Positions 41,648 through 49,862 of a DNA stretch of 64,000 nucleotides are shown piece by piece. Source of the stretch: CAYXZQ01 sp963717515. GTDB taxonomy: Archaea > Nanobdellota > Nanobdellia > Woesearchaeales > DSVV01. The stretch spans positions 186,001-250,000 of the forward strand of contig OY970338.1 of assembly GCA_963717515.1 (NCBI GenBank), read 5' to 3'. Positions within the stretch are counted from its first letter, which is position 1, and every line of letters begins with the position of its first letter. The notes beneath the pieces were generated by a model, which saw only the letters and a program-made list of their open reading frames with translations, did not search any database and was not told the DNA's origin. The position numbers and the translations under genes are program-made.

Positions 41648-42478
41648 ATGGGTTATTCCAGCTGCTCTCATGGATACTGCAATGGAGGATACTCATATTT
41701 CCAAGCCCGGCCGACTTACCAGCAAGCCCTGTATCATCCCAATACCCAGGCATCATATCCAGGAAGCATCGACAGGCTTGTCGAAGAGCTCCAGCCTGCC
41801 CCTTTACAGGAGATGACATACCGGCCCATCACCCAGCAGTATCAGACAGGGGCTGAGTATCAGGGCATCGTAGGCAGGGCTTATGATTCTGCTGGCATGT
41901 TCCTCAGCACTGTCAGGCCGCTGACCCAGTTCATAAACCAGGCCTGGCAGATAAGGGACTACATAACAGAAGCATTCGACAAGCTGACAGGCAAGGCTTT
42001 TCCTGACGACATCATTGTCAAGGTTTGCAGCAAGGAGGAGCTTAGGAGTATCCACAACAGGTGCGGTTCACATTGGAAAGACGGGATACTCGGCTTTGCA
42101 GTCAACAACAGGCCAGGGACAAGCGAGGTGTTTGTCCTTCAGGACAGGCTTGACAGGCTCATGCTTGTCATAGGGCATGAGCTCGGCCATGTGTTATCAC
42201 AGAGGCTCGAAGACGCCCATGACGAGGAAGCAAAGGCATTCGCTTTCGAGTTCGCATGGGCAGAGACGATAAAGATGCATGATATAGCCGGTCTTTCAGG
42301 CTCCATATCATCTGACATCACGCCTGCGGCAAACGGGCTGCATGACGTATCATGGAATTTCGTGAGGAAACTCTTAAGAGAGGGCATGGATGCAATAGAC
42401 ATATATTCAGGGCTGATACGAAAGGCATTGTCAATACAGGGGCTCACTTTGAATAGATGCAGAACTTCTCGCCATTGA
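41648..42478 (+). CDS. small gluzincin-type metallopeptidase
   Basis: The 276-residue protein has about 70 residues of Tyr/Gln/Pro-rich low-complexity sequence (CSHGYCNGGYSYFQ...) and then a domain with VIGHELGHVLSQRLEDAHDEEAKAFAFEF. HELGH is the zinc site and the downstream EEAKAF glutamate is the likely third ligand, as in minigluzincins and IrrE/ImmA-like peptidases. There is no signal peptide. It converges with the methyltransferase gene and overlaps it by 35 bases. The substrate is unknown. Confidence 0.75.
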   Translation: MGYSSCSHGYCNGGYSYFQARPTYQQALYHPNTQASYPGSIDRLVEELQPAPLQEMTYRPITQQYQTGAEYQGIVGRAYDSAGMFLSTVRPLTQFINQAWQIRDYITEAFDKLTGKAFPDDIIVKVCSKEELRSIHNRCGSHWKDGILGFAVNNRPGTSEVFVLQDRLDRLMLVIGHELGHVLSQRLEDAHDEEAKAFAFEFAWAETIKMHDIAGLSGSISSDITPAANGLHDVSWNFVRKLLREGMDAIDIYSGLIRKALSIQGLTLNRCRTSRH

Positions 42479-42989
42479 TGACATGCTCCTCTTCCTTGGT
42501 CAGGTTTTGCGGCTGGAATTCCCAGCCATGAACAATGAGCTTTCCAGCAAGCTCACTCGATATCTTCTCGCCAAGCCCGTCCCTGTGGAACGGCTTGTCA
42601 GGGCTCGTGAAGACCACTCCGAAGCCTGAGATGTCATGGTTCATGAAGTCACCCTCGATTATCCTAGTCCTTGAAAATGACGAGAGATTCAGGAGCCTGC
42701 GGATAACAAGCGAAGTGTTCACCAGCCCCGGGTCAAACTCAATCCCATGTGACTCTATGCCGAAGAGCGACGCAAGGAGGACTATCCTTCCATCGCCGCT
42801 GCCGAGGTCGATGAACTTTCCAAGGTTTCCAAGGTCCATCCTCCTGAACAATTCATACGCCTCTGGAAGCGGTGTCACACCCCAGTAGCCGATGCCTGTA
42901 TCTTTCTGCGGAAGCTTACCATGCTTTAGAAGGTGCCTGTGGAAATCATCGTATTTCCTGTTGATTGTGCTGAATGACCCATCATCCAT
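42444..42989 (-). CDS. class I SAM-dependent methyltransferase
   Basis: A 181-residue protein with motif I KFIDLGSGDGRIVLLAS, acidic motif II HGIEFDPGLVN, and IIEGDFMNHD followed by VVFTSPDKP where a DPPY/NPPY-like motif is often seen. The small size and this layout resemble DOT1-like or lysine-methyltransferase-type folds. Target unknown. Leaderless start, TATA box at 43014-43022. Confidence 0.8.
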   Translation of the reverse strand: MDDGSFSTINRKYDDFHRHLLKHGKLPQKDTGIGYWGVTPLPEAYELFRRMDLGNLGKFIDLGSGDGRIVLLASLFGIESHGIEFDPGLVNTSLVIRRLLNLSSFSRTRIIEGDFMNHDISGFGVVFTSPDKPFHRDGLGEKISSELAGKLIVHGWEFQPQNLTKEEEHVINGEKFCIYSK

Positions 42990-43082
42990 ACATGTCCGAT
43001 AGACTGCCCTGATTTATAAAATTTATGCATGAGCAGACATCCGTAAGTTTTAAATACCCTCCCTTTTTCCAGATTCTACAAA

Positions 43083-44297
43083 ATGAGGTACAAAGAATTA
43101 CTTGCAGTGACTGCCCTCATGATCTTCTTCAGCCTTTCTGCCATGGCCCATGCGCAGGCCGGCGGCGCTTTTCAAGGGCAGGATAATGCCACACAGAAAG
43201 TCGTTGCGTATTTCTTCTATGGTGAGGGATGCCCTCACTGCGCAGCAGAAGAGCCTATCCTTGATGAGTTCTCTGCCAAGTACCCGCAGCTTGACATAAT
43301 ATATTACGAGACCTGGCACAATGCAGAGAATGCCCAGATATTCCAGAACCTGAGCAGGGCGTGCGGTTCAGTCGTAAAGGGTGTGCCGACTCTTTTCATA
43401 GACCAGGATGTGATAGTGGGGTTCAACGAGAAGACGACACCCAGCCAGATAGAGGACAAGATAATCGACTGCCTAGACGGCCACTGCATCGATCCCATGC
43501 AGAATATGCAATGCAGCGAGCCTGTGGAGATCCATCCGATGACGAAGAGCGATAGCATCATCGAGGTGCCAGTGTTCGGCCAGATCGACACAAGCAGGAT
43601 ATCACTGCCTTTATTCACCTTCATCATCGGGCTTCTTGACGGGTTCAATCCCTGCGCGATGTACGTGCTGATGTTCCTTCTCACGCTGCTTATTTATGCA
43701 AAATCAAGGAAGAAGATTCTCATCATAGGCGGTGTGTTCATATTCGCCTCAGGAGCCATATATTTCCTTTTCATGACAGCCTGGCTGAATTTTTTCCTCA
43801 TCGTCGGCTATGTGGACATATTGAGGATACTCATCGCCATTGTCGCCATTGTCGCAGGAGCAATAAACATCAAGGAATTCTTCTTCTACAAGAAAGGCAT
43901 CTCGCTCACCATCCCTGAGAAGTACAAACCAGGGCTGTTCTCGAAGATGAGAAAGCTTGTCAAGGAGGAGCAGATGGCCTCCATGATAATCGGCACCGTG
44001 GTGCTTGCTGTTTTCTCAAACCTCATCGAGCTGCTCTGCACAGCCGGGTTCCCTGCGATATATACCAGGGTGTTGACACTCCAGGACATGGGCTCAGTCT
44101 CATACTATTCATATCTCGTGCTATACAACGTAGTCTATGTCCTCCCGCTTGCAGCTATTGTCGGAGTCTTTGCAGTCACCATGGGCAGGCATAAATTTAC
44201 AGAGAATCAGGCGAAAATTTTAAAAATAATAGGCGGGATACTGATGCTTACGCTCGGCCTGATACTTATTTTCAGGCCAGAACTCCTGAGCTTTTAA
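43083..44297 (+). CDS. thioredoxin-like plus CcdA/DsbD-like membrane protein
   Basis: A 404-residue protein: signal peptide (ALMIFFSLSAMAHAQ), an exported thioredoxin-fold domain with the redox motif CPHC (FFYGEGCPHCAAEEPILDEF) and cis-Pro (GVPTLFIDQD), then six or so membrane helices starting FTFIIGLLDGFNPCAMYVLMFLL. The NPCA cysteine and a second one in IELLCTAGFPAIY form the pair that carries electrons across the membrane in CcdA/DsbD proteins. It should drive thiol-disulfide exchange on exported proteins, such as the Cys-rich surface proteins at 19737-23012. Confidence 0.87.
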   Translation: MRYKELLAVTALMIFFSLSAMAHAQAGGAFQGQDNATQKVVAYFFYGEGCPHCAAEEPILDEFSAKYPQLDIIYYETWHNAENAQIFQNLSRACGSVVKGVPTLFIDQDVIVGFNEKTTPSQIEDKIIDCLDGHCIDPMQNMQCSEPVEIHPMTKSDSIIEVPVFGQIDTSRISLPLFTFIIGLLDGFNPCAMYVLMFLLTLLIYAKSRKKILIIGGVFIFASGAIYFLFMTAWLNFFLIVGYVDILRILIAIVAIVAGAINIKEFFFYKKGISLTIPEKYKPGLFSKMRKLVKEEQMASMIIGTVVLAVFSNLIELLCTAGFPAIYTRVLTLQDMGSVSYYSYLVLYNVVYVLPLAAIVGVFAVTMGRHKFTENQAKILKIIGGILMLTLGLILIFRPELLSF

Positions 44298-44348
44298 GGA
44301 CGGGCTGGGAAGATTTCCAAAAAGAACATATTTCATGGGGTGAAAATG

Positions 44349-44753
44349 ATGCGGGAAGGTGAATATGATATCAGGGATGACCTGAAATACGACAGGAACA
44401 AGAACTGGATAAGGATTGAGGGAGATACTGCTGTGTTCGGAATCAGCGATGTCGGAGTCAAGCTGGCAAAAGACATCGCATTCATAGAGCTGCCGGCCAT
44501 TGATGCAGAGGTAAAAGCCGGGACTGCCTGTGGCCAGGTGGAGTCTGCTAAATGGGCTGGAGAGCTAATCGCCCCTGTATCAGGCAGGGTAGTTGAGGTC
44601 AACTCAGCTCTTTCTGATGACCCTTCAGCCATGAACAGGGACCCGTACAGCGCATGGGTCGCAAAGATAAGGATGAGCAGTCCTGCCGAGGCAGAAAGCC
44701 TGATGGACGCATCTGCATGTGCTGAATGGATAAAGGCTGAGATCCTGAAATGA
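44349..44753 (+). CDS. glycine cleavage H-protein-like lipoyl carrier
   Basis: A 134-residue protein: NWIRIEGDTAVFGISDVGVKLAKDIAFIELP then GQVESAKWAGELIAPVSGRVVEVN, where Lys in VESAKW matches the lipoylated lysine of GcvH. No P-, T- or L-protein is nearby. GGGGTGA lies five bases before the ATG. It overlaps the LplB gene as ATGA. Orphan H proteins of this sort may carry lipoate for sulfur trafficking or lipoate assembly rather than glycine cleavage; this is inference. Confidence 0.85.
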   Translation: MREGEYDIRDDLKYDRNKNWIRIEGDTAVFGISDVGVKLAKDIAFIELPAIDAEVKAGTACGQVESAKWAGELIAPVSGRVVEVNSALSDDPSAMNRDPYSAWVAKIRMSSPAEAESLMDASACAEWIKAEILK

Positions 44754-45055
44754 TTGAATCAGTCGATTACAAGGTCCCCGGAGGAAAGCTCCTCAGGATT
44801 GACGCAGACATCTCCGGCAACGTGATAAGATGGATAAGGCTGCACGGGGATTTCTTCTTGCATCCTGAAGAGGCCATATCGGACATAGAGAAATCTCTGG
44901 CAGGCACTGACCTTAATTTCAGCAGGATGCTGGACAGGCTGAAAACCGCCACAGCAGGGGTCAGGATGATAGGGATCAGTGCAGGAGACATCTGCCTGGC
45001 CCTGGAGAAATTGAAGCTTGGCCTTGCAGAAACATCAGGGGAGCACATAAAATGA
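44750..45055 (+). CDS. lipoate-protein ligase accessory subunit (LplB-like)
   Basis: A 101-residue protein: VDYKVPGGKLLRIDADISGNVIRWIRLHGDFFLHPEEAISDIEKSLAG. This matches the small C-terminal domain of lipoate-protein ligase A, which in archaea is a separate subunit (LplB). The catalytic LplA subunit is not in the window. Directly coupled to the H-protein gene, which should be its substrate. Confidence 0.83.
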   Translation: MIESVDYKVPGGKLLRIDADISGNVIRWIRLHGDFFLHPEEAISDIEKSLAGTDLNFSRMLDRLKTATAGVRMIGISAGDICLALEKLKLGLAETSGEHIK

Positions 45056-46293
45056 ACCTGACAATCGGATTGGCGATTCTCGGCGTATTGACATTATTCT
45101 CTGCCTTCTTCTCAGGCGTGGAGGCGGCATTCCTGTCCCTGAACAGGCTGAAAATCAGGAGGCTTGTCGAATCACGCAAGAAGAATGCACATGTCGTGAA
45201 AGAGCTCAAGGATGATTCCCACAGGCTCATCATAACCCTCCTTGTCGGCAACAACCTGGTGAATATCGGTGCAAGCGCCCTTGCGACTGCCCTTGCGCTC
45301 AGCATGTTCGGCTCATTGGGGATAGGCATAGCAACAGGCGTGATGACATTCATTGTGCTCATTGTCGGCGAGATACTTCCAAAGAGCATAGCATTGCACC
45401 ATCCTGAAGGCATCTGCCTGGCTGTCGCAAGGCCGATCAGGGCTTTCAAGACCATCCTCTTTCCTGTGGTGATAGTGCTCGATTTCATCACCAGGAAACT
45501 GATGGGCAGCCTGGGAAAGGGAGATGTAAAGCCCCTGATAACTGAGGAAGAGCTCAAGACATTCGTCGAGATCGGCGAGGAGATAGGAAGCATCGAGGCA
45601 GATGAGAGGGAAATGATCCACAACATATTCAAGCTCAATGACATCGAGGCCAGGGAGATAATGACACCGAAGATCAACATGGAGTCAATCGACGGCGACC
45701 TGAGCCTAAGGGCCGCGCTCGACTTCATCATATCCTCCAGGCATTCACGGATACCTGTCTACGAGGACAACCCTGACAGGATAATAAGGATACTCAACAT
45801 CAGGGATACCCTGAGGTTCATGAAAGACCAGAACCTTGATGTCAGGCTCAAAAACATAGGCAATGAGCCCCTATTCGTCCCTGAGACAAAAGAGGTGGAC
45901 GAGCTGCTGAGAGAGATGCAGAAGACCATCACGCACATTGCCGTGCTTGTCGACGAATACGGGGCTGTTTCCGGGATAGTTACGATAGAGGACATACTTG
46001 AAGAGATAGTGGGCGAGATATATGACGAGACAGACCTGATAGAGAAGAACATCGTCAGGACCGACAAGAAGACCCTCAAGGTCAAAGGCGAGACTTCCAT
46101 TGAGGAGCTCAACAGGTACATCGATACAGGCATCACGTCGACCAATGGCTATGACACCATATCAGGCTACATACTCAAACAGGCAGGCAGGATACCGGAG
46201 CAGGGTGAAGAGCTTGACCTGCCGAAATTCAGGATTATCATCGAGAGCATCGAGAACAACAGGATAGTGCAGGTAAAGATAGTCAAGAAATGA
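45052..46293 (+). CDS. CNNM/CorB (DUF21-CBS-CorC) membrane protein
   Basis: A 413-residue protein: DUF21 membrane domain with FSAFFSGVEAAFLSLNRLKIRRL, a helix set ending FIVLIVGEILPKSIAL, then a CBS pair (AREIMTPKINMESIDGD, SRIPVYEDNPDRIIRILNIRD, HIAVLVDEYGAVSGIVTIEDILEEIVGEI) and a CorC/HlyC C-terminal domain. The family exports magnesium, with the CBS pair binding Mg-ATP. It overlaps the LplB gene as ATGA. Confidence 0.92.
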   Translation: MNLTIGLAILGVLTLFSAFFSGVEAAFLSLNRLKIRRLVESRKKNAHVVKELKDDSHRLIITLLVGNNLVNIGASALATALALSMFGSLGIGIATGVMTFIVLIVGEILPKSIALHHPEGICLAVARPIRAFKTILFPVVIVLDFITRKLMGSLGKGDVKPLITEEELKTFVEIGEEIGSIEADEREMIHNIFKLNDIEAREIMTPKINMESIDGDLSLRAALDFIISSRHSRIPVYEDNPDRIIRILNIRDTLRFMKDQNLDVRLKNIGNEPLFVPETKEVDELLREMQKTITHIAVLVDEYGAVSGIVTIEDILEEIVGEIYDETDLIEKNIVRTDKKTLKVKGETSIEELNRYIDTGITSTNGYDTISGYILKQAGRIPEQGEELDLPKFRIIIESIENNRIVQVKIVKK

Positions 46294-47205
46294 CTATCTG
46301 ACAGACTTTATATGGCTGCATTCTTTTTTTTGGATGATATAATAGGGGCATGTGCATGAATATGTCGGCTCCCTGGCTTTTCGTGCAAAAGGCACGGTTT
46401 TCTCGACATAGTATTGCTTTTTTTCTGGCGTTGTCTTGCTTGGGACGATGAATCCTTCAAAGTTATGCATATCGAAATCATCCCCTTTTTTCTGCTTTTC
46501 ATAGAGCAAACTGATGAATTCTTCCACATACATCTCCCTGGCATCATTTGAATACAACGGCTTTCCATCCCGGCAGTGGGATTGAAAGACCGAGTCATTA
46601 TAATCAGCAGCCATCACGCCATGATCTTCCTGTGAAAAATACCGGGGCTTGTGAAATGACCTCAAGAACTGGATTTTGACACCATCCTCAAGACTGTCCA
46701 TCCTTTCTTCAATTTTTGGCTTTGCCCCGAAGCCTGTAAAACCAAGCTTTCTGTGTTTCATCGCCCTGACAGCATTTTTTGCATATTTTCTCTCGCCTAT
46801 CTGCCTATATCCTGATGCGACGAGATGTGCTATGAGCTTCCCAAAAGGATAGCCCCCAAGCTCAGGGTCCCTTGCCTTTGAATTATCGATGCCAAAACAG
46901 AATGATGGGATGTCGGCTGTGTTCAATCTATGATATATCTCGACAGGAACCCCAAAAAGCCCTTTATATTCCATCTGGCGATACCCTGAGTATGCACCTT
47001 TTATCAATCTGAAATTCACATCATTTTTTGGCCTGCCTTCCCTCATGAATAATCCGATCATTTTCTCTTTGACATCCTTGTCCAGCAATCCAAAAGCAGG
47101 GTCGTTGTTAAGGATTATCCTGTTCTCCAGATTGCCTGGATCGGGCTTTTCCCGGGCATTGTCAAAAAGACCAAGCTGGCCTTTCGCTGGTTTTATCCTT
47201 GCCAT
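46294..47205 (-). CDS. SWIM zinc-finger protein
   Basis: A 303-residue protein whose C-terminus is YSCTCPYYIIQKKECSHIKSV, the CxCx(n)CxH of SWIM fingers, which bind DNA or protein. The N-terminal 250 residues hold a basic globular domain not recognised (KMIGLFMREGRPKNDVNFRLI, YRQIGERKYAKNAVRAMKHRKL). Start 47205 lies 26 bases from a TATA box (47226-47236), and a palindrome lies just upstream. A nuclease or transposase-associated role would fit SWIM proteins but is not shown. Confidence 0.75.
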   Translation of the reverse strand: MARIKPAKGQLGLFDNAREKPDPGNLENRIILNNDPAFGLLDKDVKEKMIGLFMREGRPKNDVNFRLIKGAYSGYRQMEYKGLFGVPVEIYHRLNTADIPSFCFGIDNSKARDPELGGYPFGKLIAHLVASGYRQIGERKYAKNAVRAMKHRKLGFTGFGAKPKIEERMDSLEDGVKIQFLRSFHKPRYFSQEDHGVMAADYNDSVFQSHCRDGKPLYSNDAREMYVEEFISLLYEKQKKGDDFDMHNFEGFIVPSKTTPEKKQYYVEKTVPFARKAREPTYSCTCPYYIIQKKECSHIKSVR

Positions 47206-47248
47206 GACAGGTGATAAGAAAGTCTGCTATAAATATTTTTCGGTTTTT

Positions 47249-47264
47249 ATCACCAATTAGTGAT
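47249..47264. promoter_or_regulatory. ATCAC-N6-GTGAT palindrome upstream of the SWIM gene
   Basis: Same half sites as the toxin-antitoxin operator at 19300-19315. Here it lies just upstream of the TATA box of the SWIM gene and about 20 bases beyond the end of the eS8 gene. Confidence 0.4.
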
Positions 47265-47284
47265 GAATTAACTAGAATGATTGA

Positions 47285-47662
47285 TCAGACAAGAATTCCG
47301 TTCACTGTCCCTTCCTGGCCCGGCCTGTTCGTGATCCTTGCATCCCCCTTGTCTGTCTTTACGACAGTCCCTCTGGTAAGGATGTTTGCCCTTATGAAGT
47401 TCCTGTTGGCAGGGTTGTCGACCACACTTACCATCTTTGCCTTGACACTTTTTTTTGTCTTCGGGTCAAAGAGATTTATGTTTTCGGTTCTCAGCAGCAC
47501 AAGCTTCTCTTTTCCGCTCCTGATCCTCCGCACCTTTGTCCTGATCTCGCCGATCCTGGTCCTCACAGGGGAATTTCCGCATTCATGATGCTTCTTGCTC
47601 CTGAAGTCCTTGTAATTAGAACCGGTCGGTTTTCTCTTTGACCTTGCCTGGCTTATTGACAT
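47285..47662 (-). CDS. rps8e: 30S ribosomal protein eS8
   Basis: A 125-residue protein: SISQARSKRKPTGSNYKDF, GNSPVRTRIGEIRTKVRRIRSG, VDNPANRNFIRANILTRGTVVKT and ITNRPGQEGTVNG, matching archaeal S8e at its usual length. The ATG at 47662 gives the usual N-terminus; an ATG at 47671 is also in frame, and the TATA box at 47686-47696 fits either. Confidence 0.95.
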   Translation of the reverse strand: MSISQARSKRKPTGSNYKDFRSKKHHECGNSPVRTRIGEIRTKVRRIRSGKEKLVLLRTENINLFDPKTKKSVKAKMVSVVDNPANRNFIRANILTRGTVVKTDKGDARITNRPGQEGTVNGILV

Positions 47663-47740
47663 GTTATGCATCTGAAAAAACAGGCTATTTATAAATGTTT
47701 TTAAAAATAGAAACCACATCTAGTATACAAAAACATAACA

Positions 47741-47860
47741 TTTATATATTAGTAGTGTTTATCATATTATAGAATACTAACCAGGGTGGCTCCCAGACGA
47801 TTAGTTTCTAAAACCATCCCCCCACTTACCCACAACCAAGGGAGCCTCCTTCCTTTTTTT
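47741..47860 (+). ncRNA. candidate small RNA or structured leader before the DUF371 gene
   Basis: TTTATATA at 47741-47748 predicts a transcript from about 47771. GGCTCCC (47788-47794) pairs with GGGAGCC (47840-47846), enclosing a pyrimidine-rich 45-base loop, and a run of eight T follows at about 47853-47860. The DUF371 ATG comes nine bases later with no ribosome site and no TATA box of its own. So this is either a 90-base terminated RNA or a leader with an attenuator. Confidence 0.4.
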
Positions 47861-47868
47861 TCACGAAG

Positions 47869-48240
47869 ATGAGATTTTTCGCATACGGCCACAGGAATGT
47901 TCTTGCGACGCATAAGACGACTGTTGAGTTCACAAAGGACGGGCATCTGACAAAGAAGGGTGACTGCATACTAGGCATCAGGGCTGATTTCGGAAAGCCG
48001 CAGGGCCTGTCTGGAAGGATAATGATAATAATCAGTGCAGCCGGGCTCAGGGACGAGATAACAGCAATATTCAATGAGGGCTTCGATAGCGATGAGATGG
48101 TAATCAGGAAGTCCGGGTTTCTTGACAAGAGGACTTTTGCTACTGGGGCTGACAAGGCTGCCTGTGATATCGACCGGAGGATTGTCGAGTGGCTCAATGA
48201 CCCGGAAAAGCGGATATTGATTGAAATAAACAACTATTAA
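47869..48240 (+). CDS. DUF371-family archaeal protein
   Basis: A 123-residue protein: MRFFAYGHRNVLATHKTTVEFTKD, LTKKGDCILGIRADFG and IRKSGFLDKRTFATGADKAA, the conserved archaeal DUF371 pattern. Function unknown; the wide archaeal occurrence suggests a core information-processing role. It is preceded by the structured leader at 47741-47860. Confidence 0.88.
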   Translation: MRFFAYGHRNVLATHKTTVEFTKDGHLTKKGDCILGIRADFGKPQGLSGRIMIIISAAGLRDEITAIFNEGFDSDEMVIRKSGFLDKRTFATGADKAACDIDRRIVEWLNDPEKRILIEINNY

Positions 48241-48289
48241 GTGATGACATTTCAAAAAATTTATAAGCATCATCCTTTTTCATAGGGTA

Positions 48290-49834
48290 ATGGAGGAGAT
48301 TTTGGGGGACAGGCTGAAAAACAGCGAGCCGCTCGAAGATATCGTTCTCGCAGCAGAGATTAGGGCCATCAAGATTATCGGCATTAGGGATGTGTTTGAC
48401 CTATCAGAATTCTCTGAAGATATACATTACCTGATATCAGACAATGCCTATATGAGGAGCATAAGGAAGCTGATATCGGGATTCATCAAAAAGGAGGAAG
48501 ACCTGCCGACAACTTTCGGAACAGTCACACAGGATGAGCTGAACAGGTTCATCGAATTCACGACAGTCATCTCCCACAGGATGCATCTTGGACAGGCAAG
48601 GAAATCCAGAAAGCCGTACTTCATCCATCCGCTCAGGCTCAACCAGATACTTGCTGAGACCCTGGGCAGCAGAAAGATAAGTTACATCTCTACTGCAGTA
48701 AATAACCTCCATGACATATATGAGAAACAGGACATAGATTTCCCAGCCAGGGATTCCAGCACCCAGTACATGGGCGAAGGCCTGCAGGTCCCGTTGGAGA
48801 TGTATAATTTCGTTAAGAACGACAGGAGGATACGCCAGAAGCCTTATTTCTTCAGGGGAATCAACTCAATCTTCTGGATTACTGTCGGGCTGACAAAACC
48901 AAAGGACAAGAGCTACATATCCTACCTTTACAGCATATTCTATCCCAGGGAGGGGCATGCTGCAGACCTCTTCCATTCGCTCAAACAGATAAGCAGGGAT
49001 TCTGCCAACGGTGACATTTCCTCATTTGACGACAAGATATTGAACATATCAAGGAACCTGGGCAGAATACACAGGGTAAGGGATATCGATGAGTTTGTGA
49101 TGAACTATATCGCCGATGTCGACCTTGAATACAACTGGACTCATTCTAACGCCTACCTGATGAAGAAGCATACCAGAAGATCCATCATACCAAAACTATG
49201 CGATTTCATAAGCAATGAGGAAGACCTGAGAGACCCGGCTAAAGGTGGGGATTACAGCTATATCTATCCTCTCAATGTCAGGGCATACAGATATTTCAAG
49301 GGCTTTGTCATGGCCCATGCGACTTTCGAGAAGTACTCGCGCCAGGCATTCAGGGAAAAGGAGGAATACGGCAAGATAATGCCCCTTGCAAAAAGGCTCC
49401 TCGACACCATAATCGGGCACAGCGCCGAAGACCTCAAGATAATCCGGGGTTTTCTTGGCCCTGAATTCATTGAGACAGTTCACCATGAGCTTGAAGCATA
49501 CAAGAGGTCTTCGCATTATCACAAGCTCACCACAACAGAGGATGACCGTTCAAGGTTCGCAGGCACTTTCATAAGATACCTCAGGATGCTTGAATTCAAG
49601 GATGAGAGGAACAGGATACAGGGCGACTACGAGCAGATGTATGCCGATATGCTCGCGCTGAATTCAAAATTCAATGACTTCAAGGCAAATTTCCACATAC
49701 ACGACAGTATGCTTGAGGAACCTGAAGCAGGGAGGAATGAGAACTTGGACCTCATCGGCGGGTTCTCGCTACTGAACATGAAAAACATAACAGACAAGTT
49801 CAGCAGCAATTACAAGACAAAGACAGACAGGTGA
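48290..49834 (+). CDS. SpoT/RelA-like HD-domain protein
   Basis: The 514-residue protein has, at about 85-165, ISHRMHLGQARKSRKPYFIHPLRLNQIL, then AVNNLHDIYE and, further on, FWITVGLTKPKD. These follow the (p)ppGpp-hydrolase HD domain of SpoT/MESH1 (GQxRxxGxPYxxHP, AxLLHDxxED, VxGxTKL). The HD pair and HP are kept; the ED catalytic pair after HD reads YE. There is no synthetase or TGS domain. The rest is helical and unknown. It could hydrolyse an alarmone or NADPH (as MESH1 can) or have lost activity. Leaderless: TATA box at 48259-48267. Confidence 0.72.
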   Translation: MEEILGDRLKNSEPLEDIVLAAEIRAIKIIGIRDVFDLSEFSEDIHYLISDNAYMRSIRKLISGFIKKEEDLPTTFGTVTQDELNRFIEFTTVISHRMHLGQARKSRKPYFIHPLRLNQILAETLGSRKISYISTAVNNLHDIYEKQDIDFPARDSSTQYMGEGLQVPLEMYNFVKNDRRIRQKPYFFRGINSIFWITVGLTKPKDKSYISYLYSIFYPREGHAADLFHSLKQISRDSANGDISSFDDKILNISRNLGRIHRVRDIDEFVMNYIADVDLEYNWTHSNAYLMKKHTRRSIIPKLCDFISNEEDLRDPAKGGDYSYIYPLNVRAYRYFKGFVMAHATFEKYSRQAFREKEEYGKIMPLAKRLLDTIIGHSAEDLKIIRGFLGPEFIETVHHELEAYKRSSHYHKLTTTEDDRSRFAGTFIRYLRMLEFKDERNRIQGDYEQMYADMLALNSKFNDFKANFHIHDSMLEEPEAGRNENLDLIGGFSLLNMKNITDKFSSNYKTKTDR

Positions 49835-49862
49835 GGGACTGAAAAACAAAAGGGACCTGAAC

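Noticed and set aside
49528..49536. CACCACAAC, matching the core of the shared promoter element
   Set aside because: Inside the SpoT-like gene, with no GTAYT block at the right distance and no TATA box after it.
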